In this document: positions 23,872-38,214 of the stretch, one piece after another
Layout: every line of letters begins with the position of its first letter
How positions within the stretch are numbered: the stretch's first letter is position 1
Source of the DNA: Glandiceps talaboti
Lineage: Eukaryota > Hemichordata > Enteropneusta > Spengelidae
Reading direction: 5' to 3'
Assembly: GCF_964340395.1 (NCBI RefSeq)
Contig: NC_135553.1
Coordinates: 3,137,501 to 3,201,500 of the forward strand
DNA: 64,000 bases
Position numbers and translations under genes: made by a program
Notes under the pieces: model-generated
Seen by the model: the letters and a program-made list of their open reading frames with translations, nothing else
Database searches by the model: none
What the model was told of the DNA's origin: nothing

Positions 23872-25598
23872 GAGTTAGTGCAGTGATGTATGTTAGTAAC
23901 GTACATTGTATCATGGAGAAAAAAGGCGAGGTTTGATATTTATCAATTGAAAGTGGTCTATTGGCGTTCCGTTACACGACTTGACTGTGCCGCTAATGGC
24001 GAGGATGTAATCCCATGATACGTACACAGGTAATTATTGCGGATATTCAACTACCACACGTAGATTTATGTACTCTTGAGTTTGACGATTATCTAGAATA
24101 AGACTTATTATCGGATGCAAAATGTCACTTACTTCAGAATATCAGTTTGTCAATCAAGTTTCCACATACATTCACTATGTCTTTCTGTTCTAATCGAATT
24201 TCAAATGGTAGGCTGACAGGCACACTAGGCAGATTATATACTAACATCGTAAATTTACACAGCGGTGCATCCGGAGAGTACTTAAATTTGTAACGACCCC
24301 ATCATGCGCACACAGGGAATAACGGATCGAACTTCATCTGCCGATATAGTTATTATAAATATGTATGATAATATGATCAATGTGCTGGCATTCTCTGCGG
24401 GGAAGGCCATCAAACGCGTGCTCGTTATATAATATATAGACATTTTCAACAGATCATCAATTTTACATTAACCATTTAACGAATACAGATAACAGAGATG
24501 TTGTTTGTAAGCTAGAGATTTTGCTCTAGTGTGGTTGTTTTTTTAGAAGAACTTTCATTGACGGTGTTATAGTACATAGTATACACTGAAACCTGACAAT
24601 TCGACAAAGGATTGAGCAAAGGACAACTATATATAAGGCACGTGACTAAAAATTGCATAGATAAATTAGGTATGTTTTGTTTGGGGTTTTCGTTAAAAAA
24701 AGACGTTCACAAAGTGTTTAATTTCGTGAAACATTATCTTTTCATTAAAACAAATACACTTACTGTTATACAGCCACACTGTAAAACTCTTGAGTGTTTT
24801 TACAGTCACTTGAGCTGAAACGACTCAGTTTCTGACCTCGCATTAGTGTCTATGCACAAGAAACGTTAATCTGCTATAGCTGTGTTAAGATTGTGATTGT
24901 CCAGGACAAAATGACACAGCCAGAGAGAGAGAAAAAAGGGGCTCCATATTTCAAAAAAGTTATTCATTCGCCAAGATTAACGAGTTGATTTCTAAGAGTG
25001 GTTGCCATGGCAACAATCATAATATCAAACCTAAGAGGAAATTAGACATTTCCCCCAACACTTGTGACAAATTGTGAGTCTAGTACTTACATATATTTGG
25101 GGATCTTATTAGTAATAATTGATGTACGCTAGAAAAATATGGAAGGATGTTATCACAAAAGATACCCTTTTTTCAATTGCTAGGTGAAATGTGCTTGTTA
25201 ATTTTAATATCTTGCCTTCTGGGTTTAATTGGAATTTCTTCTCACGCTACCCCCACTTTAAGTCGACTTGATAAAAACTAAATTAATCTGAAATGAAAAA
25301 GTGTATTGTCCTTTCAACTGGCTTTCTTGTTGTGTTAGGCGGTTACTTATTGTTGTGTTAGGGGGTTTTATTGTTGGGATTAAATAATACAAAGGGCACA
25401 TAACACGTAGTTAGGCGTAAAAAAAAGATACATCCCCAGGAACACTCGATTTATGATAGATTCTGAGCTCACTATACCGTATATCTCACTATAGTAATAT
25501 GTTAATGTCTCGGTTTTCTTCATTTTTCTGTTCGCCTGTTTTTTGTTCGTTTGGGTTTTCAGGAATCGTTGCTAATAAATGTTTCATTTATTTTCTAC

Positions 25599-25787
25599 CA
25601 GGTACGGCATAAACGTTAGAGGAAACACCACCGTACAACGAAAAGGCACCTGACTGTTTTTAGTCTGAGTATCGACAGTATATCTCGCAGTGACGTGAGT
25701 GCGGTGACTATTACCCGAGATCATGTAAATTACCACCTCACCCCACTCTCCATTCCGCACGATCTCCTCCCCGTCCCAACACACACG
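25599..25787 (-). CDS. Candidate exon, unknown protein
   Basis: I do not recognise this. Seen: 63 codons open on the minus strand, from a possible acceptor (TATAG|CGT, weak pyrimidine tract) to a weak donor CTG|GTAGAA. If unspliced, the frame runs on to TGA at 25586-25584, overlapping an AATAAA, so it could be a terminal exon. Composition is GC-richer than the flanks. It contains two cysteines (at VCWDGEE and PFRCTVV) and alternating hydrophobic strands that would suit a beta-sandwich. Entry phase 0 would suit the exit phase of the segment at 31533-31714, but that link is speculative. Confidence 0.22.
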
Positions 25788-27434
25788 CTATACAGTTTGA
25801 TATTTTCACAAACAACCCACTCTAATCAGCCACTCACTTTCATTCCACCCCATTCAAAACCGTAGGGATAAGGCGTATACTAACACATTTCTAGTACTGC
25901 CGAGATATTATACACCATAAAACCGTGTAAAAACTATCAACGAACGAACTATTGATCATATTCCATATACCGCAATATGAAACTCTTTGATTCTAGGGTT
26001 CGTACAACCGCTTATTGTGTCACTTTACGTCGTTTCATTTGATTTGTGGGCGAAATTGATGTCAATAGAAAACTAAAGCCATAGAAAAGTAAACGAAACT
26101 GTCGTATTTCTTGCCAATTAATTTAATGTAAAGAGTAACAAAACGGGACAAGAACATTAACCACCTCTAAAAAGCACCACTTTTAGTATTCTACTAGAAT
26201 TTATGGGTCTTAGCCGTGTACACACATTAACACTGAGCAAACCTTTCTTTTTCCTAATTACAACGTGTACACTTTCTTTGTGCAAAAATCACTACCCACG
26301 GAGATTCACTGATAAATTTGCATCTTTAAGTCTTAACTTTCTCAGAAGTGCACACCCATGTCTGTTTCATGATATCGTGCATTTTTTCAGTATTTGAAAA
26401 AAGATGAATCTGTCGTCTTGGAAACAGAAAAATAACATTTCACATTCCAGAACACATTATTGTATATTGAAATGATCGTCTTATTCAATAATAGACGGTA
26501 GCCATGGCAATACACACATGAACGTTGCGAACCCTGTGGGTTATAATCAAACTTTGGAGTTGTGTTTGCGTGATAGTTTGATGACTGCTCTTTATGTATT
26601 TGTGTAAGCAATACATATAGTTATCGACTGTAATTCTTACGCATTGTTTTAGATAAACTTGGAGGCAGCAATTCCGCAAGTGGATCGTTATGTCACATGA
26701 TAGTGTTTCCCGCAAATATTTGTGGACAAACTTCTTAATTTTTCAACATTTTACGAAAGCAATGTATACTAACTCATTTGTACGAGAATTTAAACCATGT
26801 TTAAGGTAGTCGGATTCTAAGTGGCAAGAAAGAAGTTCTTCCAAATTGAGTGAGTAGGCTCCTTCGAATCACAGTCACCTATTCACAGCCTTTCAACTCG
26901 ACGTTCTAAGGTGCCATTCTTCAAAGTCTATCTATTGACAGATTTCGAGACTTCAGACTGAATCAGCACTTCACTATATTATCGTGATATGTATGTGTAA
27001 TCACTGAAGTTCTCTGTCAAATCTTACATGATTTACTGAAAAGCCATAGATTATATTCACATTACCAAAGGTAATGTCGCCATTTCAGCGAAGTTTAAAA
27101 TGACCTTAATCACGATATGCATTGAAATAATTTGTTAAATTTTCCACTAATTACAAATAAAATAATTACAAACATTATGTTGTTATCGAATTTCTAACGT
27201 CGTGTGGTGGTAGACACCGTTGACTAACTTACAGGAATTTAATACACACATACGAAACTATACTAAATACATCGTTTGGAACCAATCGATGAGTTACACT
27301 ACGGATGAACACTGTCAGTGGCAATTGTCGCGTCTTTATAAAATATTTCTTCGATATAGTAATATTCTAGGAATCCTAGCAAGCTGCCGAGCTTCTTTTG
27401 AACTAAAGTGTCTTAATACCGAAGAAGAAATTAA

Positions 27435-27437
<3 letters not shown>

Positions 27438-27485
<48 letters not shown>
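27438..27485. repeat. CA microsatellite
   Basis: (CA)n, about 24 units. Confidence 0.98.
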
Positions 27486-27487
<2 letters not shown>

Positions 27488-27695
27488 ATATATATAGCAT
27501 ATGTCGCTCCTTAATCACACCAGTGGAACTTTCCTTTTTGAAAGGTAAAACTGACGGTTAACAACTAAAGTATCTGAAAACATATAGTTTCGATGAAAAA
27601 GACGACGTCTTCATCTCACTTGAGACCATTCAAACTATTTTCCTAAACAGACCCGAAAAACGGACCTCGGGATAGAAAACGAAAAAAAAACTTAC

Positions 27696-27849
27696 CGGTC
27701 GTAGCAACGTCTGCTATGCGCCTAGATCTCAACGAAAGACTGAAATGGTATATACTACGTACTGCCTTAAAAGTCATATAGGTAGTGGCAAATGCGTAGG
27801 TTGTCAGTTGTGATAAGAAAAAAAGTACGTCTCCCGCACTCGGTGTCAT
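27696..27849 (-). CDS. Candidate first or internal exon, unknown protein
   Basis: I do not recognise this. Seen: ATG at 27849-27847 in a fair context (GTTACCATGA), 51 codons, then donor CCG|GTAAGT at 27695, phase 1. The open frame extends 10 codons upstream of the ATG with Ser/Thr/Pro-rich content, so it could be an internal exon entering after TAG at about 27880. The product is polar to moderately hydrophobic, with a basic RSRR near the end. No downstream exon of matching phase was found. The start overlaps an 11-bp inverted repeat (27824-27876). Confidence 0.22.
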
Positions 27850-27876
27850 GGTAACTACCGTTGGTGGAGACGTACT
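27824..27876. repeat. 11-bp inverted repeat
   Basis: AGTACGTCTCC (27824-27834) and GGAGACGTACT (27866-27876) are perfect complements flanking 31 bases, which include GGTAACTACC. It overlaps the start of a candidate exon on the minus strand. Confidence 0.6.
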
Positions 27877-27986
27877 CTCCTATCCACTATGCATATTTCT
27901 TGAATGACGCAAGCCACTATTATTCGCTGGAAGTAATGAAAGCAGTAAATTCGAAGAAATGATTGGATTCCAGCATATTACAATTA

Positions 27987-28217
27987 ATGACTTGGACCAG
28001 TTTAGTTGGTATTTTCTTTATTGATTTCTCCGCAAACGTCAGAGTGTCCTATTTTGCTTATACGCCGAGACGTAAGTGATGCAGAACCGTACCGCCCCCG
28101 TTCCGGAGTTGTTTTTTTCCCTTGGAAGTTGAAAAGCCAAGGGCGAAAAATCTTATCAAACTAGTCTTCAAAAAAGCGATCCTATCAATATTGATATGTA
28201 AAACAAATGATTATTAA
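27987..28217 (+). CDS. Candidate tiny two-exon gene for a short cationic peptide (27987-28071 joined to 28129-28217)
   Basis: I do not recognise this. Seen: ATG at 27987, 28 codons plus one base, donor AGAC|GTAAGT. Then comes a 57-base segment ending in GTTTTTTTCCCTTGGAAG, after which the frame continues to TAA (28215-28217), giving 57 residues. The N-terminus has a hydrophobic run (SLVGIFFI) and the C-terminal half is Lys-rich and amphipathic. A 57-base intron is at the short end of what animals use. No known family matches. Chance agreement of donor, acceptor and frame is quite possible. Confidence 0.15.
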
Positions 28218-29254
28218 TATAAAATGAACAAAGATATTGACATTTCATGAATTTTGTGCGCAACTTAGGTTTTGACAAAACAAAAAAGAACAAAAAAGAA
28301 CATGGTTAAGGTGATTAGTCTGAATTTCTTTAAATCAATCAATTTGTTTAATAAATTGACTACAGACAGTTCTGACAGTACATTGTCGCAACATTAGCTT
28401 GAATTACCTTTTTAATCGGTGCACAGACGATCAAACAGGTGTCCATTAATATTATATTCATACTACGTCATCAGGCTGGAAATTTCCTCTTTTGTGTATT
28501 ACGATTCTGACATTACGTCACTTAGTTTGATTCTACGGCATTGATATTTCAATATCGCAAGACGAACGTATGACAAATTTGCATTTTTATGTCTTGTGTA
28601 TTTCAAAATCTTTTGTGGAAATCCAGCTGGTGACTTGAAAAGATGAATCAGGGTGATATAAAGCAATGTTGGGAGAATACTCCAACACAGTGACGGTTAA
28701 TTTAAAGACACTGCTTTAGGAAGGGAGGCCGTTTTGAGAGATGTAACTACGGAACAGTGTTCAAACTAATTGACCAACTGTAGACCAATACTAAATCACA
28801 GGTTTACAGTGTGTGTCATTAGAAACATGACAGATGAGTTAGAGGGACTCTTTCTAAGACTTTATCTCGTATTGCAAGTAATACATGCAAACGTACATTT
28901 TTATCAATCAGACGTTGTTAGGGATATAGCTCTCATTCGCCATTCAGACCGTGTACACTATAAACAATTCAACAATGTTTTTCGGAGTATAAAAATTCCA
29001 TCATTTATACATCATTTCTATCGACATGTGAGAATATTGTGAAGGGACGATAATGATTAATCATCCATTTGGGTGTAGAATGTTATGATTCGCTTGTCAG
29101 ATCAAATTCTAATATAAATAAGAATAATGTTCATATCTGGACGATGTCCTTTCTTGTGATCGTAATTTTGTAGTGTAAATTGTAGTGTGCTAACTTTCAA
29201 TATTTACAACAAACATAAACTGATTAACACCTATCGCCGATCGGCCTATCATGT

Positions 29255-29660
29255 TCAAACAGTTTTCATTTGAAACTCGTTTTCATTTCATCTTTATTCA
29301 TTACATACTGGTGTTCATGTCTTTCCACATGTCTTTCCATGTTCACTTCATCTTTTTCCAAGTGAAACTAACGTTCACATCTTTTTCACATGAAAAAGTC
29401 GTATATTTCATCTTTATTCAACGTGAAACTCGTGTTCATTTTATCTCAAACTCATGTTCACTTCATCGTTTTCAGCATAAAACTCATCTTCACATCTTCT
29501 TGACGTGAAACTCAGGTGTTAATTTCACCCTTTTCCACGCGAAAGTAATGTTCTTTTCATCTTCACCCCCCCCCCATGGTTTTTATGTTGAAACTCAAAG
29601 TTCCAATCATCTATTTTTTCATGTGAAATCACCATGTTTATCTTATCCGATGTTTATCTT
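29255..29660. repeat. Degenerate ~31-bp minisatellite
   Basis: Repeats of a unit like GTGAAACTCGTGTTCATTTC followed by ATCTTTTTCCA are recognisable at least ten times, with heavy divergence. The local open frame (29251-29508) is a by-product rich in Phe/His/Ser. Confidence 0.75.
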
Positions 29661-30688
29661 AATCACGATGAGCACTTTGGAGATTCTATTAAAAAGAAGA
29701 ACGTACTGTAACAATAGATATATATCAAACACGCTCAATAAGTACTTTCCAATATATCTGTTCACAAACCGTTGCCAATCCTCTTCGTTATCTGGCCAGT
29801 AGAGCGCGTTTTCCAGACGAGATGCTCTGTCAATGAAGCCAAACTCGCGCCTGAAATTGAGACTGTGTTCATATTTCTACAGTTTGTTCATAGACAGTCT
29901 GACCACGACCTGAAAAATTTGACGAGGTCACATTTCATTCTATTATAGAATCTTCTGTAAATTAATAAAACATGAACATGCCTCTGCAAACGAAGCAATT
30001 ATGGTACCCGATCCGAAAGTTATATTGAATTATTAATTATAAATCTAAGTGAAGTCACCGTTCTAGTCGAGAACAGCTCACCATTGGTATCTATATTTCA
30101 TGGTTTTGTACAGTTTTGAGGGAGATAAAACAGGCGAAACGCAGTAAATTTGAAAGATCGCACAAATTACACAGTTTTTGGAAAAGAGAGGGGAAAGATT
30201 AGATGACATATGAAGTACCAATTGGAATGTTAAAAAATACGCCAACAGCGAATGGACATTTCATGAATTGCTAACGAATATATCGAACTATAGAAAATTG
30301 CGTCGTAATTGTGTTGTTTATTAGACTGGTAGGGTGAACGTTAAACGCGGCAATTACGAACATTTCACCCCTTTGCCAAACCTGCACTATTCCTTGTAAG
30401 TCATACCGATGGAGGTTTGTAACATGTATGGATTTCGTAGCATGGAAATCAAAGGCAAACACACTTTGTCATCAGCTACCCGTATTGAATGAAATGTTGG
30501 TGCCCTATGTTTTATATATTATATGTGTTCCATCTCTCTCCATGGATCCAAGGCCATTCATGTCGAAGGATAGAAAGTCGCCTAGGTTCACTTTAAATTT
30601 CACAAGCCGGCCATTGCTAAAGCAGCAGGGATCGAACTGGGACCTCTATAATACGTCACGTTGCAATGTGAACAGTGATGTGTTAAAT

Positions 30689-30871
<183 letters not shown>

Positions 30872-31120
30872 TTACTCACTCACACAGACAAACACACAAG
30901 AAGTTATCATTGCCATCTCTTCTCAATATTATCTTTATTTCTCTTTCCTCTTTCCCATATTTCTTGCATATCTCTTTCATGTTCCTTTTCACTCTCGTTA
31001 TTTTTCTCATGCTCATCAATAATCACGACAAATTTCTCATAATTGATTTATGATCACTATGTATGCAATATGTATCTGGTATTATCCATTATTGATTACC
31101 TATAGTGCTATCACTAAATT

Positions 31121-31188
31121 CGCCATCTGTCTGTCTGTCTGGCCGACCGGCCGTCTGTCCGTTCGTCAGTCCGCGCGCCCCTCCGCCC

Positions 31189-31242
<54 letters not shown>

Positions 31243-31341
31243 TACGTATGTATGCATGTATGCATGTATGTATGCATGTATGTATGCATATATGATGTAC
31301 GTATGTACGTATGTACGTATGTACGTATGTACGTATGTATG

Positions 31342-31371
<30 letters not shown>
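31121..31371. repeat. CTGT, CCGN and TATG compound microsatellite
   Basis: (CTGT)n is interrupted by a GC-rich CCG/CCC variant block (31141-31190), then pure (CTGT)n to 31239, then TATG/CATG/TACG tetranucleotides to 31371. Confidence 0.97.
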
Positions 31372-31373
<2 letters not shown>

Positions 31374-31532
31374 CATGTTAGCCTACGAACTATTATACCA
31401 TGCCATACTACCTCTGTGATCGTTACATATGTTCCTGCAGGGAATCATTATATATTATTGTATCATGATGAGCAGAAACTGCAAAACATGTCCACTTTAC
31501 ACCCGGACCCTAGACTAGTGAAGTAAACCTAC

Positions 31533-31714
31533 CATAGCAAATGGAAATGGGGCACGCCATCCAATGAGACGTCGGGGTTGAGTTTTGGACTGAGCTAAAA
31601 GTTTAAATGTGACGTAGAGTGAGAGTGAAGAATTACATGGGTCTGTGTTTCTACATTCATCTTTGTTTTGTCTATTAAAGACAACACCTGATAGCATTGC
31701 CGCACAATCGAATC
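31533..31714 (-). CDS. Candidate internal exon, unknown protein
   Basis: I do not recognise this. Seen: a 182-base open segment on the minus strand, with acceptor TTTATCCTTATTGCCAG (phase 1 entry) and donor ATG|GTAGGT (phase 0 exit). It reads 60 complete codons, GC-richer than the surroundings. The translation has three cysteines (positions 3, 20, 26), an NSS glycosylation sequon straight after the third Cys, and a basic/aromatic C-terminal part (RRLIGWRAPFPF). It could be part of an extracellular domain. No partner exon was confirmed on either side, so it may be chance. Confidence 0.27.
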
Positions 31715-33947
31715 CTGGCAATAAGGATAAATCACTAAGTTCTAAGCAATGTGACAACTCCTGACCGTTAGTCTGTGAAGTTTCATTAGATAAGTGCTTT
31801 CTGACCCAAGGGGAAAGTGTATTGATTCGTAATGTTGTGGGTCACGAGATTCGAATGACCCTTACACAACACACGAAACATATCAATTTTATATGTGTAC
31901 TTTACAAGCCAGTCAGGATAAACAGTTCGTATACTAAGTTTGGGAGGTGGCGGACAATGACCTTTTATGTCACCTTATAATGAATGGAGGGGGAGTCGGC
32001 GAATACGTTCGAGGTATATCCCGAGGGACGGGACACGAAATGATTTAATCATTTAATTGAGAATTGACTGAAAGCTTTCGTTACAACACCCAGACTCTGA
32101 AGTAGCGCTAAATTGAGTAAATGGATGGCGAGAATCTGTTGCCTGTTGTCATGGCGACACTACAACAATCAAGCGTCCTGAGAGATTGCTTCGGAAAGTT
32201 AACGTATGTCTGAATGGATGCTTATACGTTTAACATTTTCTGATGAGTTCTCCTTCACAGAAACCTGAGGGAAATCCGTATAGCGTAAATTTGGAATTTA
32301 ACTAGTTTTATGCTATTGACATAATGGCAGAAGGTTAAACTTCCATATGTTCATTCCATTATACGCTTTCTTTAAGCCGTTTCGCTCTTGCTTAATCAAA
32401 TTACATCAGTAATTCGAGCTGAAAAAACAAGACGTGTAATCGTGTATCTATCGTTCCAGTCCAGTGCACTAAATCGATCATTCCGTAGATTTGAGCTTTG
32501 TAGCCAAAATGTAGCAAAACAAATGTATATTAAAGGTGTTCTGACTTCAGGTCTATTTGTTTGATTGATGGATCATGTATTCCATACCACATTCGTCAAA
32601 TAGATAATCTGAAGGTACTGGATGTCAATCAATGTATTCTATCTTCTAATTTTCAATGATTTTTAGGTTTTCCTTTTCCACTTTTAAAGATGATTAGCTA
32701 AACGTTTTGAAATACTTCGAAAGATTTACGTACGTCATACCTTTATGTGAAGTTAAGAAAACATTTCTTGAATGAAACTTTATATTTAAAAAAAAAAACA
32801 ATTTCAGGATATATAAGATAAATGAACGTGGGTACTCTTTTGAAAATAAAGGGCCGAAAAAACTAAAGAAACGATATAAATAAAGACAATTTTAGAGAGT
32901 AATTGACATTTTGTTTCTATTTGCTGTAAAATAATGCCTCAGTATATTGACTTCTTCATTCAACCAATTCATCTAGATCGTTTCACGTCTGACATCTTCA
33001 CCGGGGGCCATACACCTATAGGTTGATAAGCTTAAATCCACACTCTTATTTCTTAATATGGATTATGTGTTATCCGTTTACCCTGTAGTGTATAGATTAC
33101 ATGTTTTTATACAATAGAAAAAGCCTTCACACAAGGTAACTGTACAGACACAGTCGTGACTAACAGGACATCGCGTCGGTGCTGGATAGTTTAATTTGCT
33201 TTCTATTTGCTTCAACTACTGCAGTTCGTACGACATCGGATTCTCATCATCATTCTTGTCGACAACAGTTAGGCATTTTTGGCCAAAGTTCCTTGTCTGT
33301 GGTTTGGCTAAACGTAGTTACCCTGGAAAGTATTTACAAACTCCTATAAGCTTAGTTTTGTAAAACGTGTTTTGAAACTTTGACTCTATATTTGAAATGC
33401 TTTAAGATTCTCGATACTGGATACATGTTGCGAACATGATGTTATAAAGTTGTGCTCACCTGGAGAGAGAAGGGAATAGTGACGGTCAGTATTTCTGATC
33501 GAAACTGACAACTTATTAATAGTATGGCCGCCATCAAATCTGTCTACAGTATCTATACCTCTCAATTATTGATTTTGGTGCCAAGAAATAATACAATATA
33601 GATATTAAAAGCTAAATTATACTTATAAGCTCGCTGACCGTCATATATCATTTCACAGTCACCGAGGGAATGATTCGTAACATAATATTTACACGATATC
33701 ACATCTCCTGTTATCCTTTGTAGTTAGAGTCGACGTCTTTTTTCTGTCAACTCATTTATTTTCCAAAGTAAAACAAAGTTGTCGCTAATGTCTTATATAT
33801 CGTTTTTCCGATATTCGTTTCCTTGTTTACTCACTTTATACGTCCGATGTTAATGTCACATCATCGACTTCGTATTAATATTTAGTAAATGAAACCAACT
33901 GAAGCTTTTTAAAAATACTAATCTCTGGGCAACCATTTGAAGAGAGA

Positions 33948-34183
<236 letters not shown>

Positions 34184-37167
34184 GGAGGAAGGGTTTCAAG
34201 TGAGCGAGTGGGGGCCAGAGAGAGTTTTGCGTCAAAACATTTCTTATTTTTTCTGAATGTTACTTCATGTCATGATTTAATACCCATGTACAACGCAGGT
34301 TATGATTTATACAACATGACATGCATCGTCCCTGCCTTACACATTTCCCTGTTCAGATTTGTGATTACAATGTCGAAGTCTCATCAATGATTATTCCTTA
34401 ATGTGAGCATTTGACCCTGTCGTCTTCCACGTGAGATTTAGGGGATAAAAAAGAAACATCTTTCGTAATGTATTCAATATTATGTCATCAATGGAAATTA
34501 AAAACACATAAACTTAACCCCTTAACGATTTTCAACTGATACTACAAGCTATAACTTTGACCAAAACATGCTAACTTTAGAAGTTTGTCCTTTAAAAATA
34601 CATTACCTTAAATCATTTGAAATTATGATAACGTTTTGAGAATCACCGAGGTAGCCTTTGCTTCTGAATATACTAGGCAGCTGTCATAATTTACAGATGG
34701 TGTAGGGAAAAAGTCATGGAAGAATTATAGGACATTAATACTTAGAATGAATCTTTTATGTTTAGTTGAGAGGCTGATACAGGTATATATTACTCTTTCA
34801 CATACATCACAAATAGAAAGACATGGGTAAATTCACCGTGGGGCCCCATTAGCGATTGGGGATATTGACACTAAATATTGAATATTCTTCATAACTTGCA
34901 AAATATTATGGAAGTATCATTGCGTAATAATTGCCACATAAATGAAATTACTAGAAAGCAAAACCATATTTAGACTGTCTATTTTAAAGGTATTGCAACA
35001 AGTTATTATTTCTATGTAATCATTTGATTAAATAAATTCTGAGACGAGATGAAATCTTCCTGTTATTCAGCAGGTGTGGTTTTAAAAGGAAACATCTCTA
35101 AAACATGTAAATTAAACTATTCGGTATCCAATGAAGGTATTTTATTGTAGTTGTAATGCTACCTAACTGAATATGAAAAGGCGTTTAGGCTAGCTAGTAA
35201 CACGTCAATTATTACTATTCTAATGACGGATGGTTCAAGTATATCCATCAAAGTAACTCTGATAGAAGAGAACCTGTCACTGTCACATATTTGATCTTAC
35301 TATGACAATGGTATGACGGACGATTCATTTTATTAGCGATATATTCACAACAGCATGTTCTTTAGTTTTAAAATACCACGATGGGGGCGAAAAGCCTAAG
35401 GAGGGCGCCCCTTACTTCCGTCTGTTTGTTATTTCATTTCCGATGGAACTGGTCGCCATTTTATTGCTTTCCAATTAACATATTTTCACAAACTTCAATA
35501 AAACTATAGAGCACTCTTACAGAACTGACTCGAATGTATGAGTATCTAAAATGTAATTTAGTTATTGACAATATTGTTATTATGCGACAATAAAGATGGT
35601 ATGACTTGGCTAACTTTGACATTTTCTATTTGAAATGTTTTGCGAAGATGGTGATGGCCATGATGACAGAACTCTGATGAACTTTCCACAAACCCCTCCC
35701 GTCAAGAAATTTAGTAGCATCCTAAGATAAAACTGGATAAAACTAGCTGATATGCAGACAATGCACACATGACAGTAAAGAACTATGCCGATGATTTATC
35801 ATTTTTATATAATAGCTTCAATATTATACATGAACACTCTCCTTACTTTAAAACGACCTTTATCTTGAAAAATTGATGGTTTTCTGTTATTTTTTAAGTT
35901 GAGTCAGATATCCATAGCAACAGACTCTATGCGTTGTATTTGTTACAGAAATTGATAGTAGAGAATTTGTTGACACATATTGCCGTTACTTTAGAACGTT
36001 TGCTCAGCAGTGATTACAGTCAGAGACGGGAAGAGACTCTGTCATTATAACTAATTAACTTGAAGATAGACTACTCAAGATTTTTATATTGACTTTCCGG
36101 TGTGTCTGAATGATATGCAGCTGATGCAGCAGCTGCACTGTACATCTCCAAAAATAAAGTTCATTTCCAAACACGTGCGCATGCTTCCGGCACGCTCGCT
36201 CTCCTCCAGATTTTTGGATTTAGGAATTGTCAGAGTCTGTAAGACCGAAACGATCACATCTTAAGACCTGTCACTCCTCATACAAATAAAGATATTCACG
36301 GACAACTGGAACCCCCCCCCCTCGTTAAATTGTCGACTGAGCCTCTCTTTCTCACCATCATTGATAACGCTCAGGCATTGTTTTCTGGGCCAGGGTGTCA
36401 CAAACCCGATTTATTTGCGAAGTATTTCTTTCTTATCGGATAATTGTTTGACCATTGGCTTCGACTGTGTTCAGCTTTACAAAACATGCATAGTTATAGG
36501 ATGTAAAGCATATAAAATATCGCGTGATATATTAGAGCAATTCCACAATCATTTGATTTACCATTCTTTACAATTCATAGTATAGATGAAAGGCAGACGT
36601 TTATATTTTTGATTGCTAAACTTTTATTACATCAAATTCCAAGGTACACGTTATGGAAAATTCTCCACAATTTCTATATTTTTTATTTATTCATTAACTA
36701 CATTATTAAGTCAAAGTCATAACAGTTATATTTTATCTTCTTTTGATATCGATCCCTTTTGAGACTTTCCTACAACTAAGAATTGTTAGAAAAATAAAGA
36801 TAAATCTCTCGAGAATCAGTTTATAATTCATTTCTAATCATTACATATGCAGGCGGTCGTCGGTATCATTGACGTTCTCTTTGTACCTCAACGAGCAGCA
36901 ATTTCAATCAAAACGTATCAAATGGGCAAGTCCAGTAATATTAATTTCTCAAAGGGGGAATTGGTTTCTAAAGATATTTCATTCAAGGAATAGATTGTCT
37001 GTTATGAACCACATAGATATACGCAATTATAGTATTGTCGGAGCAATCCGACCAAGTATGTTTGATATACTGATCCTGTCCAGTGAACGGAGATACCTTC
37101 AGACGCCCTATTCGGGAATTACACAATATGTAGTGAAATCTGCAGTACTAATTTCTCATTGCACGAG

Positions 37168-37640
37168 AGTTATGAAATTGATGCTAGGAGCACAGAGTTT
37201 GGAACTGAACTTATTACTGACGTAAGACAGTTGGAACACATTCTCGCAACGGATAACACTTTATTTCTCTACAGTAATATCATACTCAAATTAATTTAGA
37301 AATTGGGTCGATCACCAAAATGATGCTTTTAAGTATCGGTGTCAAAATGTTGTCCGCATGTTAATGCTATGGGCAAAGAGTTTAATTTGGAACTGAACTT
37401 GTGTCAAAATTGTTGCAAGTTAATGCTATGAGCACAGAGTTTGGAACTGAACTTGTTACCAGATTGAGGCAAAATAATCGAAGACACTCGAAACAAATTC
37501 CCGCCAACTCGTTATGGGTAACATTATACTTTTGTTAATTTGAAGAACAAACATGGCACAGTAATATCATACCCACATTAATATAGAAATAAGAGTTAGT
37601 CATCAAATTGTGGCATTTAACTATCAATGTTAAAAGCAAA
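37168..37640. repeat. Degenerate duplicated block
   Basis: AGAGTTTGGAACTGAACTT or close variants occur at about 37194, 37378 and 37436, each preceded by ATGCTA(G/T)G(A/G)GCA. A second motif, CAGTAATATCATAC, follows at 37273 and 37560. Two copies of a 200-250 base unit plus a partial third are implied. Confidence 0.6.
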
Positions 37641-38214
37641 CCTCTCTGTCAAGTGTCAAATTCTCAAATATTTGTGGAACGACAATACCTCCAACTTTTC
37701 TGCAAAAAGTTATAATAGTCCCTCATGATCATCTATATATTACTGTAATACTAGTTAAAGTGGGCGAAATAGAAACAATCTATACTGGAAAAATTAGACA
37801 GAAAACAGGAAAGAGTCGTAAGATGCATCTTTCGATACTTACAGAGATTGACAAACAACCAAGTTATTTTTAATCTATGAATATATTACCAATCACTCGG
37901 CGAGTATCTTTTAATAAGTTAGTTTTTAAGTTCCTGCGCAGCCTCTGTCTTTAATACGGTATTTAACTACTATTTGCCATAACTAAAAAAACAGGTAAAG
38001 CAGAAACAATTACTAGTTCGTTATTTGACAAAAATTCGATTTTTAAGCTACATTTTATGTTTTCAGATGCAAATATATTGAATACATCATCAGTTGAACT
38101 AAGAAATAGACCTTCGCTGTCTTCTTTCTCATGTGGCTGTCACAAACGTTTCATGACGAGCATTTAGTCACGCTTGTTGTATATACTCACACTGTATAGT
38201 CTCATATTTATATC

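Noticed and set aside
28118-28142. CCCTTGG...CCAAGGG hairpin with nearby T run, like a bacterial terminator
   Set aside because: Eukaryotic context; the stem is only 7 bp and the T run is on the wrong side.
30619-30645. Minus-strand GTTCGATCCC, similar to a pol III B-box of a tRNA or SINE
   Set aside because: No matching A-box at the right distance and the T-arm does not pair.
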